From contig NZ_NMUL01000043.1 in NCBI RefSeq assembly GCF_002234595.1, positions 111,139-175,138 of the forward strand: a DNA stretch of 64,000 nucleotides, given 5' to 3'. Position 1 is the first letter of the stretch. The number at the start of each line of letters is the position of its first letter. Positions 15,099 to 23,887 of this stretch are shown here, piece after piece. The translations under genes and the position numbers were made by a program. This DNA is from Amycolatopsis vastitatis. GTDB lineage: Bacteria; Actinomycetota; Actinomycetes; Mycobacteriales; Pseudonocardiaceae. The notes beneath the pieces are model-generated. The model had not been told where the DNA came from, searched no databases, and was given only the letters and a program-made list of their open reading frames with translations.

Positions 15099-17324
15099 AT
15101 GACGACCGAGGTGCCGACGTTCTGCCCGCTGTGCGTGTCCCGCTGCGGCGCCACCGCGACGGTCGACGACGGGCGTTTGCTGGCGCTTCGTCCCCTGCCG
15201 GGCCATCCGACGGGCGGGGCGATCTGCGTCAAGGGCAAGGCGGCGCCGGAGATCGTCGCGCACCCCGACCGGCTGCTGCACCCCCTGCGCCGGACCAACC
15301 CGAAGGGCGCGGCCGACCCGGGCTGGGAACGCCTTGGCTGGGACGAGGCGCTGGCCACCATCGCCGCGCGGCTGACGGCGATCGCCGCGGAGTCGGGACC
15401 GGAAGCGGTGGTGTTCGGCACCGCCTCGCCCTCGACGTCGGCCATGTCGGACTCGGTCGACTGGCTGATGCGGCTCCGGCGGGCCTTCGGCAGCCCCAAC
15501 CTGCTGACCTACATGGAGCTGTGCGGCTGGGGCCGGCACCTGGCGACCACCTACACCTGGGGCGAGCCGGTGCCGGGGGCCTACCTGCCCGACCTCGACA
15601 ACGCCGGCTGCGTCCTCTACTGGGGGTATAACCCGTCGGTGTCCCGGCTCGCGCACGCGACCGCGACCACGGCCGCGCTGCGGCGGGGCGCGAAGCTCGT
15701 CGTGGTCGACCCCCGCCGCGCCGGCCTGGCGAGCAAGGCGGACCACTGGCTGCGCGTCCGCCCGGGCACGGACGCGGCACTGGCGCTGGCGATCACGCAC
15801 GTGATGATCGAGAACGGCTGGTACGACACCGAGTTCGTCGAGCGCTGGACCAACGCGTCGTGGCCGGTCCGTGCCGACACCGGCGAGCTGCTGGCGCCCG
15901 GCGCGACCCCGCCGGACGACGGGCCCACGCGCCGGGTCTGGGACCTGATCGCCGAGGAGTGCGCGAGGTTCACCCCCGAGGTGGCCGAGCAGGTCACCGG
16001 CGTGCCCGCCGACCGGATCGTCGCGGTGGCCCAGCTGCTGTGGGAAGCGCGTCCGGTGGCGTTCTACACCTGGAGCGGGCTCGAACAGCACAGCAACGCG
16101 ACCCAGACCGTGCGGGCCATCGGCCAGCTGTACGCGCTGACGGGATGCCTCGACGTGCCGGGCGGGAACGTCCTGTTCACGCCGGTACCGGCCAACCCGG
16201 TCGACGGGGCACAGCTGCTTCCGCCCGAGCAGCGGGCCAAGACCATCGGCGTGCGGGAGCGGCCACTCGGCCCGGCCCGGTTCGAGTTCGTCACCGGCGA
16301 GGACTTCTACGAAGCGGCGTTGGACGGCGTGCCGTACCGGGCCCGGGCGCTGGTCAACTTCGGCGCCAACCTGGTGATGGCCCACGGCGACAGCGCGCGG
16401 GGCCGGGACGGGCTCGGCGCGCTGGACTTCTTCGTCCACACGGACTTGTTCATGAGCCCGACCGCGGAGCAGGCGGACATCGTCCTGCCCGCGACGAGCG
16501 CGTGGGAAGCCGAGGCGCTGCGGATCGGCTTCGAGACCGGTCAGGACGCGCAGGCGACCGTCCAGCTGCGGCGGCCGCTGGTCGCCCCACGCGGTGAAGC
16601 GCGTCCGGACCTGCGGATCATCTTCGACCTCGCGGTCGCGCTCGGACTGGGCGAGCACTTCTTCGGCGGCGACATCGAGGCGGGCTGGCGGTACCAGCTC
16701 GTTCCCAGCGGCGTCAGCCTCGAGCAGCTGCGGGCCGCTCCGGAGGGGATCCGCCTGCCGCTGGAGACGGTCCACCGCAAGTACGAACGACGGGGTTTCC
16801 GGACGCCGTCGGGCGTGGTCGAGCTGTATTCCGAGGCGCTGCTCAAGGAGGGCTACCCGCCCCTGCCGACGTACGACGAGCCGTCGATCAGCCCGCGCTC
16901 CCGGCCGGACCTGGCGGCCCGCTACCCGCTGATCCTCACGTGCGCGAAGTCGCTGTTCTTCTGCGAAACCCAGCACCGCGAAGTCACGAGCCTGCGCAAG
17001 TCCGCACCCGACCCCCAGGTCGAGCTGCACCCCGAGACGGCGGCGGGCCGCGGCATCGCGGCCGGCGACTGGGTGCGGCTGGAAACGCCCAAGGGAAGCA
17101 TCCGCGCCCGGGCCAAGTTCAACGGCAACCTCCACCCGGACGTGGTGTGCGGCCAGCACGGCTGGTGGCAGCCGGCGTCCGAGCTCGGCCAACCGGGCTA
17201 CCCGGCGATCGGCGACGGCAGCGCGAACCTCAACCTCGTGCTGAGCCAGGGCCCGAGCGACCCGATCAGCGGCAGTTCACCGCTGCGTGCCTCGCTTTGC
17301 GAAGTCAGGCCGGAAAACGGCTAG
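15099..17324 (+). CDS. Molybdopterin-dependent oxidoreductase (DMSO reductase family)
   Basis: A 741-aa catalytic subunit binding bis-MGD molybdenum. Cys9, Cys12, Cys16 and Cys43 form the N-terminal [4Fe-4S] site. MELCGWG supplies Cys142 as the probable Mo ligand, as in thiosulfate/polysulfide reductase and formate-dehydrogenase-like enzymes. The C-terminal molybdopterin dinucleotide domain (SLFFCETQHREVTSLRKSAP) is present. There is no Tat signal, so it is cytoplasmic. GGAGG precedes the ATG. No electron-transfer or membrane-anchor subunit adjoins it, so its redox partner and substrate are unknown. Confidence 0.9.
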   Translation: MTTEVPTFCPLCVSRCGATATVDDGRLLALRPLPGHPTGGAICVKGKAAPEIVAHPDRLLHPLRRTNPKGAADPGWERLGWDEALATIAARLTAIAAESGPEAVVFGTASPSTSAMSDSVDWLMRLRRAFGSPNLLTYMELCGWGRHLATTYTWGEPVPGAYLPDLDNAGCVLYWGYNPSVSRLAHATATTAALRRGAKLVVVDPRRAGLASKADHWLRVRPGTDAALALAITHVMIENGWYDTEFVERWTNASWPVRADTGELLAPGATPPDDGPTRRVWDLIAEECARFTPEVAEQVTGVPADRIVAVAQLLWEARPVAFYTWSGLEQHSNATQTVRAIGQLYALTGCLDVPGGNVLFTPVPANPVDGAQLLPPEQRAKTIGVRERPLGPARFEFVTGEDFYEAALDGVPYRARALVNFGANLVMAHGDSARGRDGLGALDFFVHTDLFMSPTAEQADIVLPATSAWEAEALRIGFETGQDAQATVQLRRPLVAPRGEARPDLRIIFDLAVALGLGEHFFGGDIEAGWRYQLVPSGVSLEQLRAAPEGIRLPLETVHRKYERRGFRTPSGVVELYSEALLKEGYPPLPTYDEPSISPRSRPDLAARYPLILTCAKSLFFCETQHREVTSLRKSAPDPQVELHPETAAGRGIAAGDWVRLETPKGSIRARAKFNGNLHPDVVCGQHGWWQPASELGQPGYPAIGDGSANLNLVLSQGPSDPISGSSPLRASLCEVRPENG

Positions 17325-17338
17325 GTTCTTCGAGGCAT

Positions 17339-17668
17339 TCAGCCGCAGGGCACCGTGAGTTCCTGGTCGAGCGCGGTGTAGGTGTTGATCGCGGTGCCGT
17401 TGCACCGGTACGTCGCGGTGCCGACGCCACTCGCCACGACCTGCGCGGAACCGTCGACCACCCGGGAAATCGACACCGGAAACGGGATGAAGGGTCCGAG
17501 CGGGAAGTTGGATATCCCGCTCCTGGCGAACAACTCGGTCGAGGTGGCCATGAAAAGCCGGACCTGGCCGTTGATGGCGTGAGCGGGGCCCGCCGCGGCG
17601 ACCGAGCCGCCGGTCAGCAGGGCGACCGCCGCGGCGATCACGGAAACGCGAGCGAATTGATGCGACAT
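17339..17668 (-). CDS. Small secreted protein
   Basis: A 109-aa protein with a clear Sec signal peptide (VSVIAAAVALLTGGSVAAA, then AGPAHA before the cleavage site). The mature part of about 77 residues has two cysteines (YRCNGT and the C-terminal PCG) that could form one disulfide, and it looks all-beta. I do not recognise a family. It ends 14 bases from the convergent molybdoenzyme stop. Confidence 0.75.
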   Translation of the reverse strand: MSHQFARVSVIAAAVALLTGGSVAAAGPAHAINGQVRLFMATSTELFARSGISNFPLGPFIPFPVSISRVVDGSAQVVASGVGTATYRCNGTAINTYTALDQELTVPCG

Positions 17669-17837
17669 GACTACCGTTCTAGCAGCGTCACCGGGAATTG
17701 TCTGCCACCATTTGTGCGCACCCGGCCGCGGCGCCGGTGCTCCATTCAGCGAGGATTTCGGAAAACCGATCTTGCCGCTTTCCCCCGACGGCGCCGGTGT
17801 CAGCCGGTCAACCGGGCAGTGCGCCTTCCGCGGTGAA

Positions 17838-19034
17838 TCACGGAGCGGCCAGGGCCTCGGTGGGAGTCATCCGGGACGCCCGAACCGCCGGGTAGAGCCC
17901 CGCCAGCACGCCGATCGCGAGCGCGGAGCCGGCACCACCCCCCACCGCGGCCGGCGGGATGACCGCGGGCCAGCCCTGGACCACCGCGTAGCCGCTCGCG
18001 CCCAGCACACCGAGCGTCACACCCGCGAAGCCGCCGAGCAGGCACAGCGTGACGGACTCGGCGAGGAACTGACCGCGGATCTGGCCGCGGGTGCTGCCCA
18101 GCGCCCGGCGCAGCCCGATCTCCCGCTTGCGCTCCAGCACCGAGATCACCATCGTGTTCGCGACGCCCACTCCGCCGACCAGCAGCGCCACCCCGGCCAG
18201 GCCGAGGAACAGCCCGGAAAACGCCGTCTCGGTGATCCGCTTGGCGGCCAGCGCGTCCGAGGGACGGCTGACCTCGATGCGGGCCGGGTTCTCCGGGAAC
18301 AGCGTGGCCGCCAGGACCCGGCGGACGTTCTCCACCTCGGGCTCGGCCGACCGCACGAAGACCGTGGTCGGGTGCCCGTCGAAGCCCAGCCACTGGCGGG
18401 CCGCGCCCCAGCCGACCAGCACGGACCGCTCGACGTCCGGGGCGAGCGGAGCGGGCGCGAGGACGCCGGCCACCACGAACCAGCGGTCGCCGATCCACAC
18501 CGTCGGGGCCCGCGCGCCGATCTCGGTTATGCCGAGCCGGGTCGCGGCCTTGTCCCCCAGCACCACCACCGGCAGGTTCGACGTGCCGTCGGTGAGGTAG
18601 CGGCCGGACGAGACCTTCCCGCCGATGGCGGGCAGCAGGTCGGGCCGCGCCGCGAGCACGGTCAGGCCCGACCCCTGCTCGGGCGGGATGCGGTCGGTGC
18701 GCCGGACGCTCGCGTGCGTGTTGGCGACCGCGCTGGCCAGCTGCACCGGCCCGATCCGCGCCGTCATCGTCGCGGCGGCCTCCGGCACCGGCGGCAGCTG
18801 CTGCGTCACCGGGTCGATCGTCACCTGGGCCCGCAGCAGGTTCGTGCCCAGCTCGGACAGGCTGCGGTCCAAGGCGACCCGGCTCGACGCGGGGATGCCC
18901 GCCACCACGATGATCGTCGCGATCCCGATCGAGATCCCCAGCGCCGACAGCACCGCGCGCACCGGACGGCTGCGCAGCCCGGACAGCCCGAGCGCCAGCA
19001 AGTCGAGGGGCCCGAGCCGGACCGGCGCGGTCAC
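17838..19034 (-). CDS. MacB/FtsX-type ABC transporter permease
   Basis: A 398-aa permease of the MacB mechanotransmission type. A first transmembrane segment (AVLSALGISIGIATIIVVAG) is followed by a large extracellular domain (about residues 60-270), then three C-terminal transmembrane segments with the FtsX motif KREIGLRRALGSTRGQI. GTG at 19034 overlaps the ATPase stop as GTGA. It works with the ATPase at 19031 and the adaptor at 19720. In Gram-positive bacteria such systems expel peptide antibiotics or lipids or shape the envelope. Confidence 0.92.
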   Translation of the reverse strand: MTAPVRLGPLDLLALGLSGLRSRPVRAVLSALGISIGIATIIVVAGIPASSRVALDRSLSELGTNLLRAQVTIDPVTQQLPPVPEAAATMTARIGPVQLASAVANTHASVRRTDRIPPEQGSGLTVLAARPDLLPAIGGKVSSGRYLTDGTSNLPVVVLGDKAATRLGITEIGARAPTVWIGDRWFVVAGVLAPAPLAPDVERSVLVGWGAARQWLGFDGHPTTVFVRSAEPEVENVRRVLAATLFPENPARIEVSRPSDALAAKRITETAFSGLFLGLAGVALLVGGVGVANTMVISVLERKREIGLRRALGSTRGQIRGQFLAESVTLCLLGGFAGVTLGVLGASGYAVVQGWPAVIPPAAVGGGAGSALAIGVLAGLYPAVRASRMTPTEALAAP

Positions 19035-19723
19035 GACACGACCCCGCTCAGCCGACGGGAATCCGTGCGGACGCGGCCGTCGCGCAGTTCGATCCGGCGG
19101 GGCAGCGAGGCCGCGATCTCACGGTCATGAGTGATGACGGCGATGGTCGCGCCCGCCTGGTTGAGGGAGCGGAGCAGTTCGAGGATGGTGTCGCCGGTGG
19201 CGGTGTCGAGGGCGCCGGTGGGTTCGTCCGCGAGCACGATGGCCGGGTCGCGGGCCAGTGCGCGGGCGATGGCGACGCGCTGGCGTTCGCCGCCGGACAG
19301 CTCGTGGGGACGGTGCCCGGTGCGGTGTCCGAGGCCGACCCGGGTCAGGGCGTCGACGGCCAGGGCGCGGCGACGGCGCCGGGGCACCCCCGCGTAGAGC
19401 ATCCCGGTCATCACGTTCTCCACGGCGGACAACCCGTCGGAAAGGTGGAACTGCTGGAACACGAAGCCGATCCGGCGGGCCCGCAGCGCCGACAGGCCGC
19501 GGTCGGACAGCCGCGAGACGTCCTGGCCGTCGACTTCGAGGGTGCCGCCGCTCGGCCGGTCGAGCGTGCCCATCAGGTGCAGCAGGGTCGACTTGCCGGA
19601 ACCGGACGGGCCGGCGATGGCCAGCAGTTCGCCCTGCCACACCGACAACGACACGTCGTCGAGCGCGCGCACGTCACCGGCGTAGACCTTGCTGACGTTG
19701 CGCAGGGACAGCACCGGGGTCAT
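19031..19723 (-). CDS. ABC transporter ATP-binding protein (MacB/LolD type)
   Basis: A 230-aa nucleotide-binding subunit. Walker A is GPSGSGKST, the Q-loop FVFQQFHL, the signature LSGGERQRVAIARALA, Walker B IVLADEPTGALD and the switch ITHDRE. The VYAGDVRALDDVSLSV start and the DEPTGALD motif are typical of MacB/LolD ATPases. ATG at 19723 overlaps the adaptor stop as ATGA and its own stop overlaps the permease start, so the three proteins are made together. Confidence 0.95.
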   Translation of the reverse strand: MTPVLSLRNVSKVYAGDVRALDDVSLSVWQGELLAIAGPSGSGKSTLLHLMGTLDRPSGGTLEVDGQDVSRLSDRGLSALRARRIGFVFQQFHLSDGLSAVENVMTGMLYAGVPRRRRRALAVDALTRVGLGHRTGHRPHELSGGERQRVAIARALARDPAIVLADEPTGALDTATGDTILELLRSLNQAGATIAVITHDREIAASLPRRIELRDGRVRTDSRRLSGVVS

Positions 19724-20772
19724 GAAGCTCTCACCACGCGCAGGCCTTCGGTCAGGCCGGCGCCGCTGACCTCGACGAGGTCTCCGGCGAACATCCCCGT
19801 CCGCACGGCGACGAGCCGGGTGCCGCCGCGTTCGACGACCTGCACGGCGTACCCGCCCTCGCCGAGGGCGAGCAACGCGGTGACCGGCACCGCCAGCACC
19901 CCGGTCCGGCTCTGGCCGGCGAGCTTCACCTGTACCTGCCCCGAATCCACCGCGGCGGCGGCGTTCTGATCGTCGATGGTGATGGTCGCGATCTGCTTGG
20001 GCGTCCCGGTTTCCGCGCCCTCGCCCTGGGGTGCCGGCGCGAGTGTGGTCACCGCGCCCGTGGTCTGCGCTCCGCCCGGCAGTACCAGCGCGACCTTCGC
20101 GCCGGGTTTCGCGGCGGCGACGTCGATCTGCGCCGGGTCGATCTGGGCGGTGACCGACTTGCCCACGCCGGTGTAGCCGAACAGTTCCGCGGCCGCCGGC
20201 GCGCCGGGCTGGGCCTTCAGCGCGTCGATCCGGATGGCGGACGGCAGGACCACGGCGTCGCCCACGTCGAGGAAGCCGGTCTCGTCCATGCCGTTCGCCT
20301 TCTGCCAGCGCTTCAGCGCGGCTTCGGTGTCCGGGGTGAACTTGTCGCCCTTGCCGTCGAGGCGGTATCCGAACGAGCGCAGGTTGGTCAGCAGCTCCCG
20401 CACGTCCGGGCCGGGCGTCACGGTCACGTCCAGCTTGCGGTACAACGGCGTGCTGCCGAGCAGCAGCGGCACCGGTTTGGCGTCCACTGTGTACAGTTTC
20501 TTGCCCGCCCCGACCACCGTTCCGGGAGCGGGCAGCCAGGTCAGCGTGCCCGCCCGGCGGCCGGTGAACGTCACCGGCTGGCCGTAACCGACGGTTCCGT
20601 TGACGGTGACGGACGTGCTCAGGTCGGTCTTGCGGACCTCCACCGTGTCCGCGGCCGCCGGCGCGGCCGGGGGTGGCGCGGACGGCGGCGCACCGAGCCT
20701 GCTGTAGACGAGCACCCCGCCCGCGCCGACGACCAGCAGCACGGCCAGCGCGGGCACCAGCCACCTCTTCAT
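19720..20772 (-). CDS. HlyD-like efflux adaptor with peptidoglycan-binding domain
   Basis: A 350-aa membrane-fusion adaptor with one N-terminal transmembrane helix (WLVPALAVLLVVGAGGVLVY), then a Pro/Ala linker and beta-barrel/lipoyl-like segments (TSVTVNGTVGYGQPVTFTG). Residues about 130-170 (ELLTNLRSFGYRLDGKGDKF, PDTEAALKRWQKANGM) form a peptidoglycan-binding-domain-1 repeat that could tether the pump to the wall. ATG at 20772 overlaps the lipoprotein stop as ATGA. It belongs to the MacB-like tripartite system. Confidence 0.92.
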   Translation of the reverse strand: MKRWLVPALAVLLVVGAGGVLVYSRLGAPPSAPPPAAPAAADTVEVRKTDLSTSVTVNGTVGYGQPVTFTGRRAGTLTWLPAPGTVVGAGKKLYTVDAKPVPLLLGSTPLYRKLDVTVTPGPDVRELLTNLRSFGYRLDGKGDKFTPDTEAALKRWQKANGMDETGFLDVGDAVVLPSAIRIDALKAQPGAPAAAELFGYTGVGKSVTAQIDPAQIDVAAAKPGAKVALVLPGGAQTTGAVTTLAPAPQGEGAETGTPKQIATITIDDQNAAAAVDSGQVQVKLAGQSRTGVLAVPVTALLALGEGGYAVQVVERGGTRLVAVRTGMFAGDLVEVSGAGLTEGLRVVRAS

Positions 20773-21353
20773 CGGCCCCCGCCGGAAGACAGCTCCTTCT
20801 CGCACCGCGGAGTCAGGTCGAGGCCCTTGGAGATCGAGTCCGGGTCGTTGTTCTTGCCGCCGAACTCGATCGCGGTCCGGTCGTCGCCCGGCTTCACCGG
20901 CGACTCCTCGACCAGCCGCACGCCCTTGGCGCGCAGGCACAGCACCATCTTGTGGAGGAAGTCCGCGGCCTGCGGGTTGGCGGTGTCGTACTCCCACGGC
21001 GGCAACGGCTTCTTGCTCACGCAGGCCGCCTCGGCCGCGGCCTCCTTCGCGGGGTCCGGCCGAGCAGGCGCGGCGACTCCCGTCCCCGAACCCGCTCCCT
21101 TCCCGGGCAGGCCGTTCTCGCCCAGGCATCGGTTGTAGGTCTCGTAGAGCTGGTCGCTCTCTTCCGGCGTCATGTCCAGCCGTTCCCGCGGCCGCGCCGC
21201 CTCGGTGCTCCCGTTCGCCGTCGACGACGGCGGCGCCGCGGCAGCCTGGGAGGTCTGGAGGGTGGCCACCTTCTGCTCGGGCGGCGGTGGTGTCGAGCAA
21301 CCGCCGGCGATCACGACAGCGGTGATCACGGCGAGGTACCGCAGGGGGTTCAT
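20769..21353 (-). CDS. Cysteine-rich lipoprotein of the MacB-like operon
   Basis: A 194-aa lipoprotein with signal sequence and lipobox IAGGC (lipidated Cys19), then a Pro/Ala/Ser spacer. The folded part has four cysteines in two units: CLGENGLP (Cys76) with Cys111, and CLRAKG (Cys139) with Cys184. Two disulfides outside the membrane are likely. The same order of motifs occurs in the sensor domain of the adjacent histidine kinase. It may be a ligand-capture or accessory subunit of the exporter. The start lies 47 bases past the kinase stop. Confidence 0.85.
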   Translation of the reverse strand: MNPLRYLAVITAVVIAGGCSTPPPPEQKVATLQTSQAAAAPPSSTANGSTEAARPRERLDMTPEESDQLYETYNRCLGENGLPGKGAGSGTGVAAPARPDPAKEAAAEAACVSKKPLPPWEYDTANPQAADFLHKMVLCLRAKGVRLVEESPVKPGDDRTAIEFGGKNNDPDSISKGLDLTPRCEKELSSGGGR

Positions 21354-21400
21354 GCCGCAGAGAATGCTCGGGAAATGTGAAGAACCTGTTGTGACGTCGT

Positions 21401-23134
21401 TCAGGTTCCTTCTCCCGGCAGCCGGATGGTGAACGTCGTTCCCGCGCCGACGGCACTGGTCACCGTGACGGTCCCGCCGTGCGCCTCGACGAGGTGCTTG
21501 ACGATGGCGAGCCCCAGGCCGCGGCCGCCGGTGGCACGGCTGCGGGAGCGGTCCGCCCGCCAGAACCGGTCGAACACGTGCGGCAGGTCTTCCGGGGCGA
21601 TGCCCGATCCGGTGTCGCTGACCTGCAGCACCACCTCGTCGCCCGCCCGCAGGCCCCGCAGGACGATCCGCCCGTCCGGCGGCGTGTGCGCGATCGCGTT
21701 GACCACCAGGTTGCCCACGGCCTGCCGGAGCCGGACCGGATCGGCCGTCAGCTGCAGCACCCCGGAGGTCTCCACGACCAGATCCCTCGGGTGCGCCGCG
21801 GCGATCTGCCGGAGCAGTTCGCCGGCGTCGACCGGTTCCGGCTGCAGGCGGAACTCGCCCGCGTCCGCGGACGCCAGTTCCTGCAGGTCGTCGACCAGCT
21901 GCTGGAGCACGAGCGTCTCCTCCAGCAGGGACTCCACCAGCGCCGGGTCCAGGTCCGCGACGCCGTCCTGCGCGGCGACGAGCCAGCCGCGGATGGTGCC
22001 CAGCGGCGTGCGCAGCTCGTGCGAGACGTCGCTGACCAGGTCCTTGCGCTGCTTTTCGGTGCGCGCCAGGTGTTCGGACATCTGGTTGAACGCCTCGGCC
22101 AGCTCCGCGATCTCCCAGCGCGCCGACACCTCGGCCCGGGCCGCGGAGTCCCCGGCCCGCATCCGCTGGGTCGCGGCGGTCAGGACCCGCAACGGCCGGA
22201 GCACGCGCCCCGCGAGCAGGATGCTCACCCCGACCGTCAGCACGAGGATCACCAGCGCCGCCGCGAAGATCCGCACCGCTCCGGCGGCGGGCAGCCCGAC
22301 CACGGTCGGGGCGTCCGGCGGCGCGCTGACGAACAGCAGGGCCGCCGGCGCGACGTACGACGTGAGCAGGATCCGCCTGCTCACGCCGAGGCAGTCGAAG
22401 AACACCTGCCGGTCGGTGCCCGCGTCGGCAGGCTGGAACCCGCCGTCCGGGGTCAGGACCACGCCGTATGGCCGCTTCCCCCGGTCCCTCAAGCATTTGC
22501 CCAGGTAGTCGTCGAGGATCTGCAGTGCGCGCTTCTCGGTCACGGTCAGCCCGGCCGCGTCCGCGGGACAGCGACTGCCCTGGGCGGCCCGGAGGTAGGA
22601 CCGGCCGCTCTCGGACACGGCGATCTCGGCGGGCAGCCCGTCCGCGGTCAGGCACGCCCCCTGTTTCTCGACGGCCGCCCGCACGGCGTCCCGTTCCTCC
22701 GGCAGCAGCCGGAACGGTCCGACGGCCCGCGGGTCGATGCGGTCGTCGGGGGTCTTCGGCGCCAGCGTGACGTCGACCGCCAGGGGGTCGGCCACGGCGG
22801 ACGGCTGCGCGGGCAGCGGCGGGTCGTCCGGCCCGAACGCGCCGGCGATGGGCACCCGGTTGCCGGTGGTGAGCCCGATCCGCAGCCCGGTCTGCCTGCT
22901 CAGCTCGGCGAGGACCGGCGCGACGCCCGTCCAGCTGGGGTGGGTCGCGCCGTAGCCCAGCACGCCGTCGTAGATCCGGGCGACGCTCGCCTGGTTCTGC
23001 CCCTGCGCGGCCCGCAACGTGCCGGTGGTGCTCTGCACGGACAGCCACGCGGTGGCGCCGATCGAGCACACCGCGACCAGCGTCGTCCCGGCGAGCAGCC
23101 GCAGGCGCAGCCCGCGGCGACGCGGCTCAGTCAC
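21401..23134 (-). CDS. Sensor histidine kinase with extracellular cysteine domain
   Basis: A 577-aa membrane kinase. Transmembrane helix 1 is about residues 11-32 and helix 2 about 286-308, with a large extracellular domain of about 250 residues between them. That domain has Cys161 (CLTADGLP), Cys189, Cys214 (CLRDRG) and Cys248. A HAMP domain follows, then the H-box SHELRTP with phosphoacceptor His372, and an HATPase domain (NLVVNAIAHTPPDG, DTGSGI, GRGLGLAIVKHLVEAHGG). GTG at 23134 overlaps the response-regulator stop by 8 bases. It probably induces the MacB-like exporter encoded just downstream. Confidence 0.93.
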   Translation of the reverse strand: MTEPRRRGLRLRLLAGTTLVAVCSIGATAWLSVQSTTGTLRAAQGQNQASVARIYDGVLGYGATHPSWTGVAPVLAELSRQTGLRIGLTTGNRVPIAGAFGPDDPPLPAQPSAVADPLAVDVTLAPKTPDDRIDPRAVGPFRLLPEERDAVRAAVEKQGACLTADGLPAEIAVSESGRSYLRAAQGSRCPADAAGLTVTEKRALQILDDYLGKCLRDRGKRPYGVVLTPDGGFQPADAGTDRQVFFDCLGVSRRILLTSYVAPAALLFVSAPPDAPTVVGLPAAGAVRIFAAALVILVLTVGVSILLAGRVLRPLRVLTAATQRMRAGDSAARAEVSARWEIAELAEAFNQMSEHLARTEKQRKDLVSDVSHELRTPLGTIRGWLVAAQDGVADLDPALVESLLEETLVLQQLVDDLQELASADAGEFRLQPEPVDAGELLRQIAAAHPRDLVVETSGVLQLTADPVRLRQAVGNLVVNAIAHTPPDGRIVLRGLRAGDEVVLQVSDTGSGIAPEDLPHVFDRFWRADRSRSRATGGRGLGLAIVKHLVEAHGGTVTVTSAVGAGTTFTIRLPGEGT

Positions 23135-23825
23135 CGGCACGGCCGTCGACGACCTTGTACCCGATGCCGTAGACGGTCCGCAGGTACCGGGGGTCGGCGG
23201 GGTCGGCTTCGATCTTCTTCCGCAGGTTCCGCACGTGCACGTCGATGGTCCGTTCGGTGATGAACCCGTCCAGGCCGTAGGCGTGTTCCAGCAGCTGGGC
23301 CCGGCTGAACACCTGGCCGGGCGCGGCCGTGAGGGTCGCGAGGATCCGGAACTCGGCCGGGGTGCACGCCACGAGCCGGTCACCGATCCGCACCTCGTGC
23401 CGCAGCACGTCCAGCGCCAGATCGCCCACCCGCAACGGCGGGGCAGCGGTCCCGGTCGCGGGCCGGGCCCGCCGCAGCAGCGCCCGCACCCTGGCCATGA
23501 GCTCCCGCGGGTCGTAGGGCTTGGTGAGGTAGTCGTCGGCGCCCAGGTCGAAGCCGTGCAGCTTGTCCTCGGCACCGGCCCTGGCGGTCACCATCAGCAC
23601 CGGCAGGTCGTACTCGCGCCGCAGCACGCGGCAGACGTCCAGCCCGTCCACCCCGGGCATCATCACGTCGAGCACGAGCAGGTCCGGCTGCCGCCGGCGG
23701 ACCTCGTCGATCGCCGACCGCCCGTCGGACACCACCAGCACGGTATGCCGTTCGTGGCTCAGGTAGCGGCGGACCAGCTCGGCCTGTTTGGGATCATCCT
23801 CGGCCACCAGCACATAGGCACACAC
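23127..23825 (-). CDS. OmpR/PhoB-family response regulator
   Basis: A 232-aa regulator. The receiver domain has the acidic pair Asp10/Asp11, phosphoacceptor Asp53 in VLDVMMPG and the conserved Lys in DYLTKPYDP. The C-terminal winged helix ends RTIDVHVRNLRKKIEADP and VYGIGYKVVDG. The GTG at 23825 gives the usual few residues before the first strand. It is the first gene of the unit with the kinase, lipoprotein, adaptor, ATPase and permease and presumably activates that unit. Confidence 0.94.
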   Translation of the reverse strand: MCAYVLVAEDDPKQAELVRRYLSHERHTVLVVSDGRSAIDEVRRRQPDLLVLDVMMPGVDGLDVCRVLRREYDLPVLMVTARAGAEDKLHGFDLGADDYLTKPYDPRELMARVRALLRRARPATGTAAPPLRVGDLALDVLRHEVRIGDRLVACTPAEFRILATLTAAPGQVFSRAQLLEHAYGLDGFITERTIDVHVRNLRKKIEADPADPRYLRTVYGIGYKVVDGRAGD

Positions 23826-23887
23826 GAGCCCATCATGCCCCGGCTTCGGGAGCTTCGGACGGCCACCGCCCGCTGGAACCAGCAGAG

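Noticed and set aside
13509..17192. A 1227-codon open frame on the minus strand across the molybdoenzyme gene
   Set aside because: Only its last 484 codons look like a real protein. The rest is the antisense shadow of the molybdopterin oxidoreductase with Arg/Pro-rich nonsense composition.
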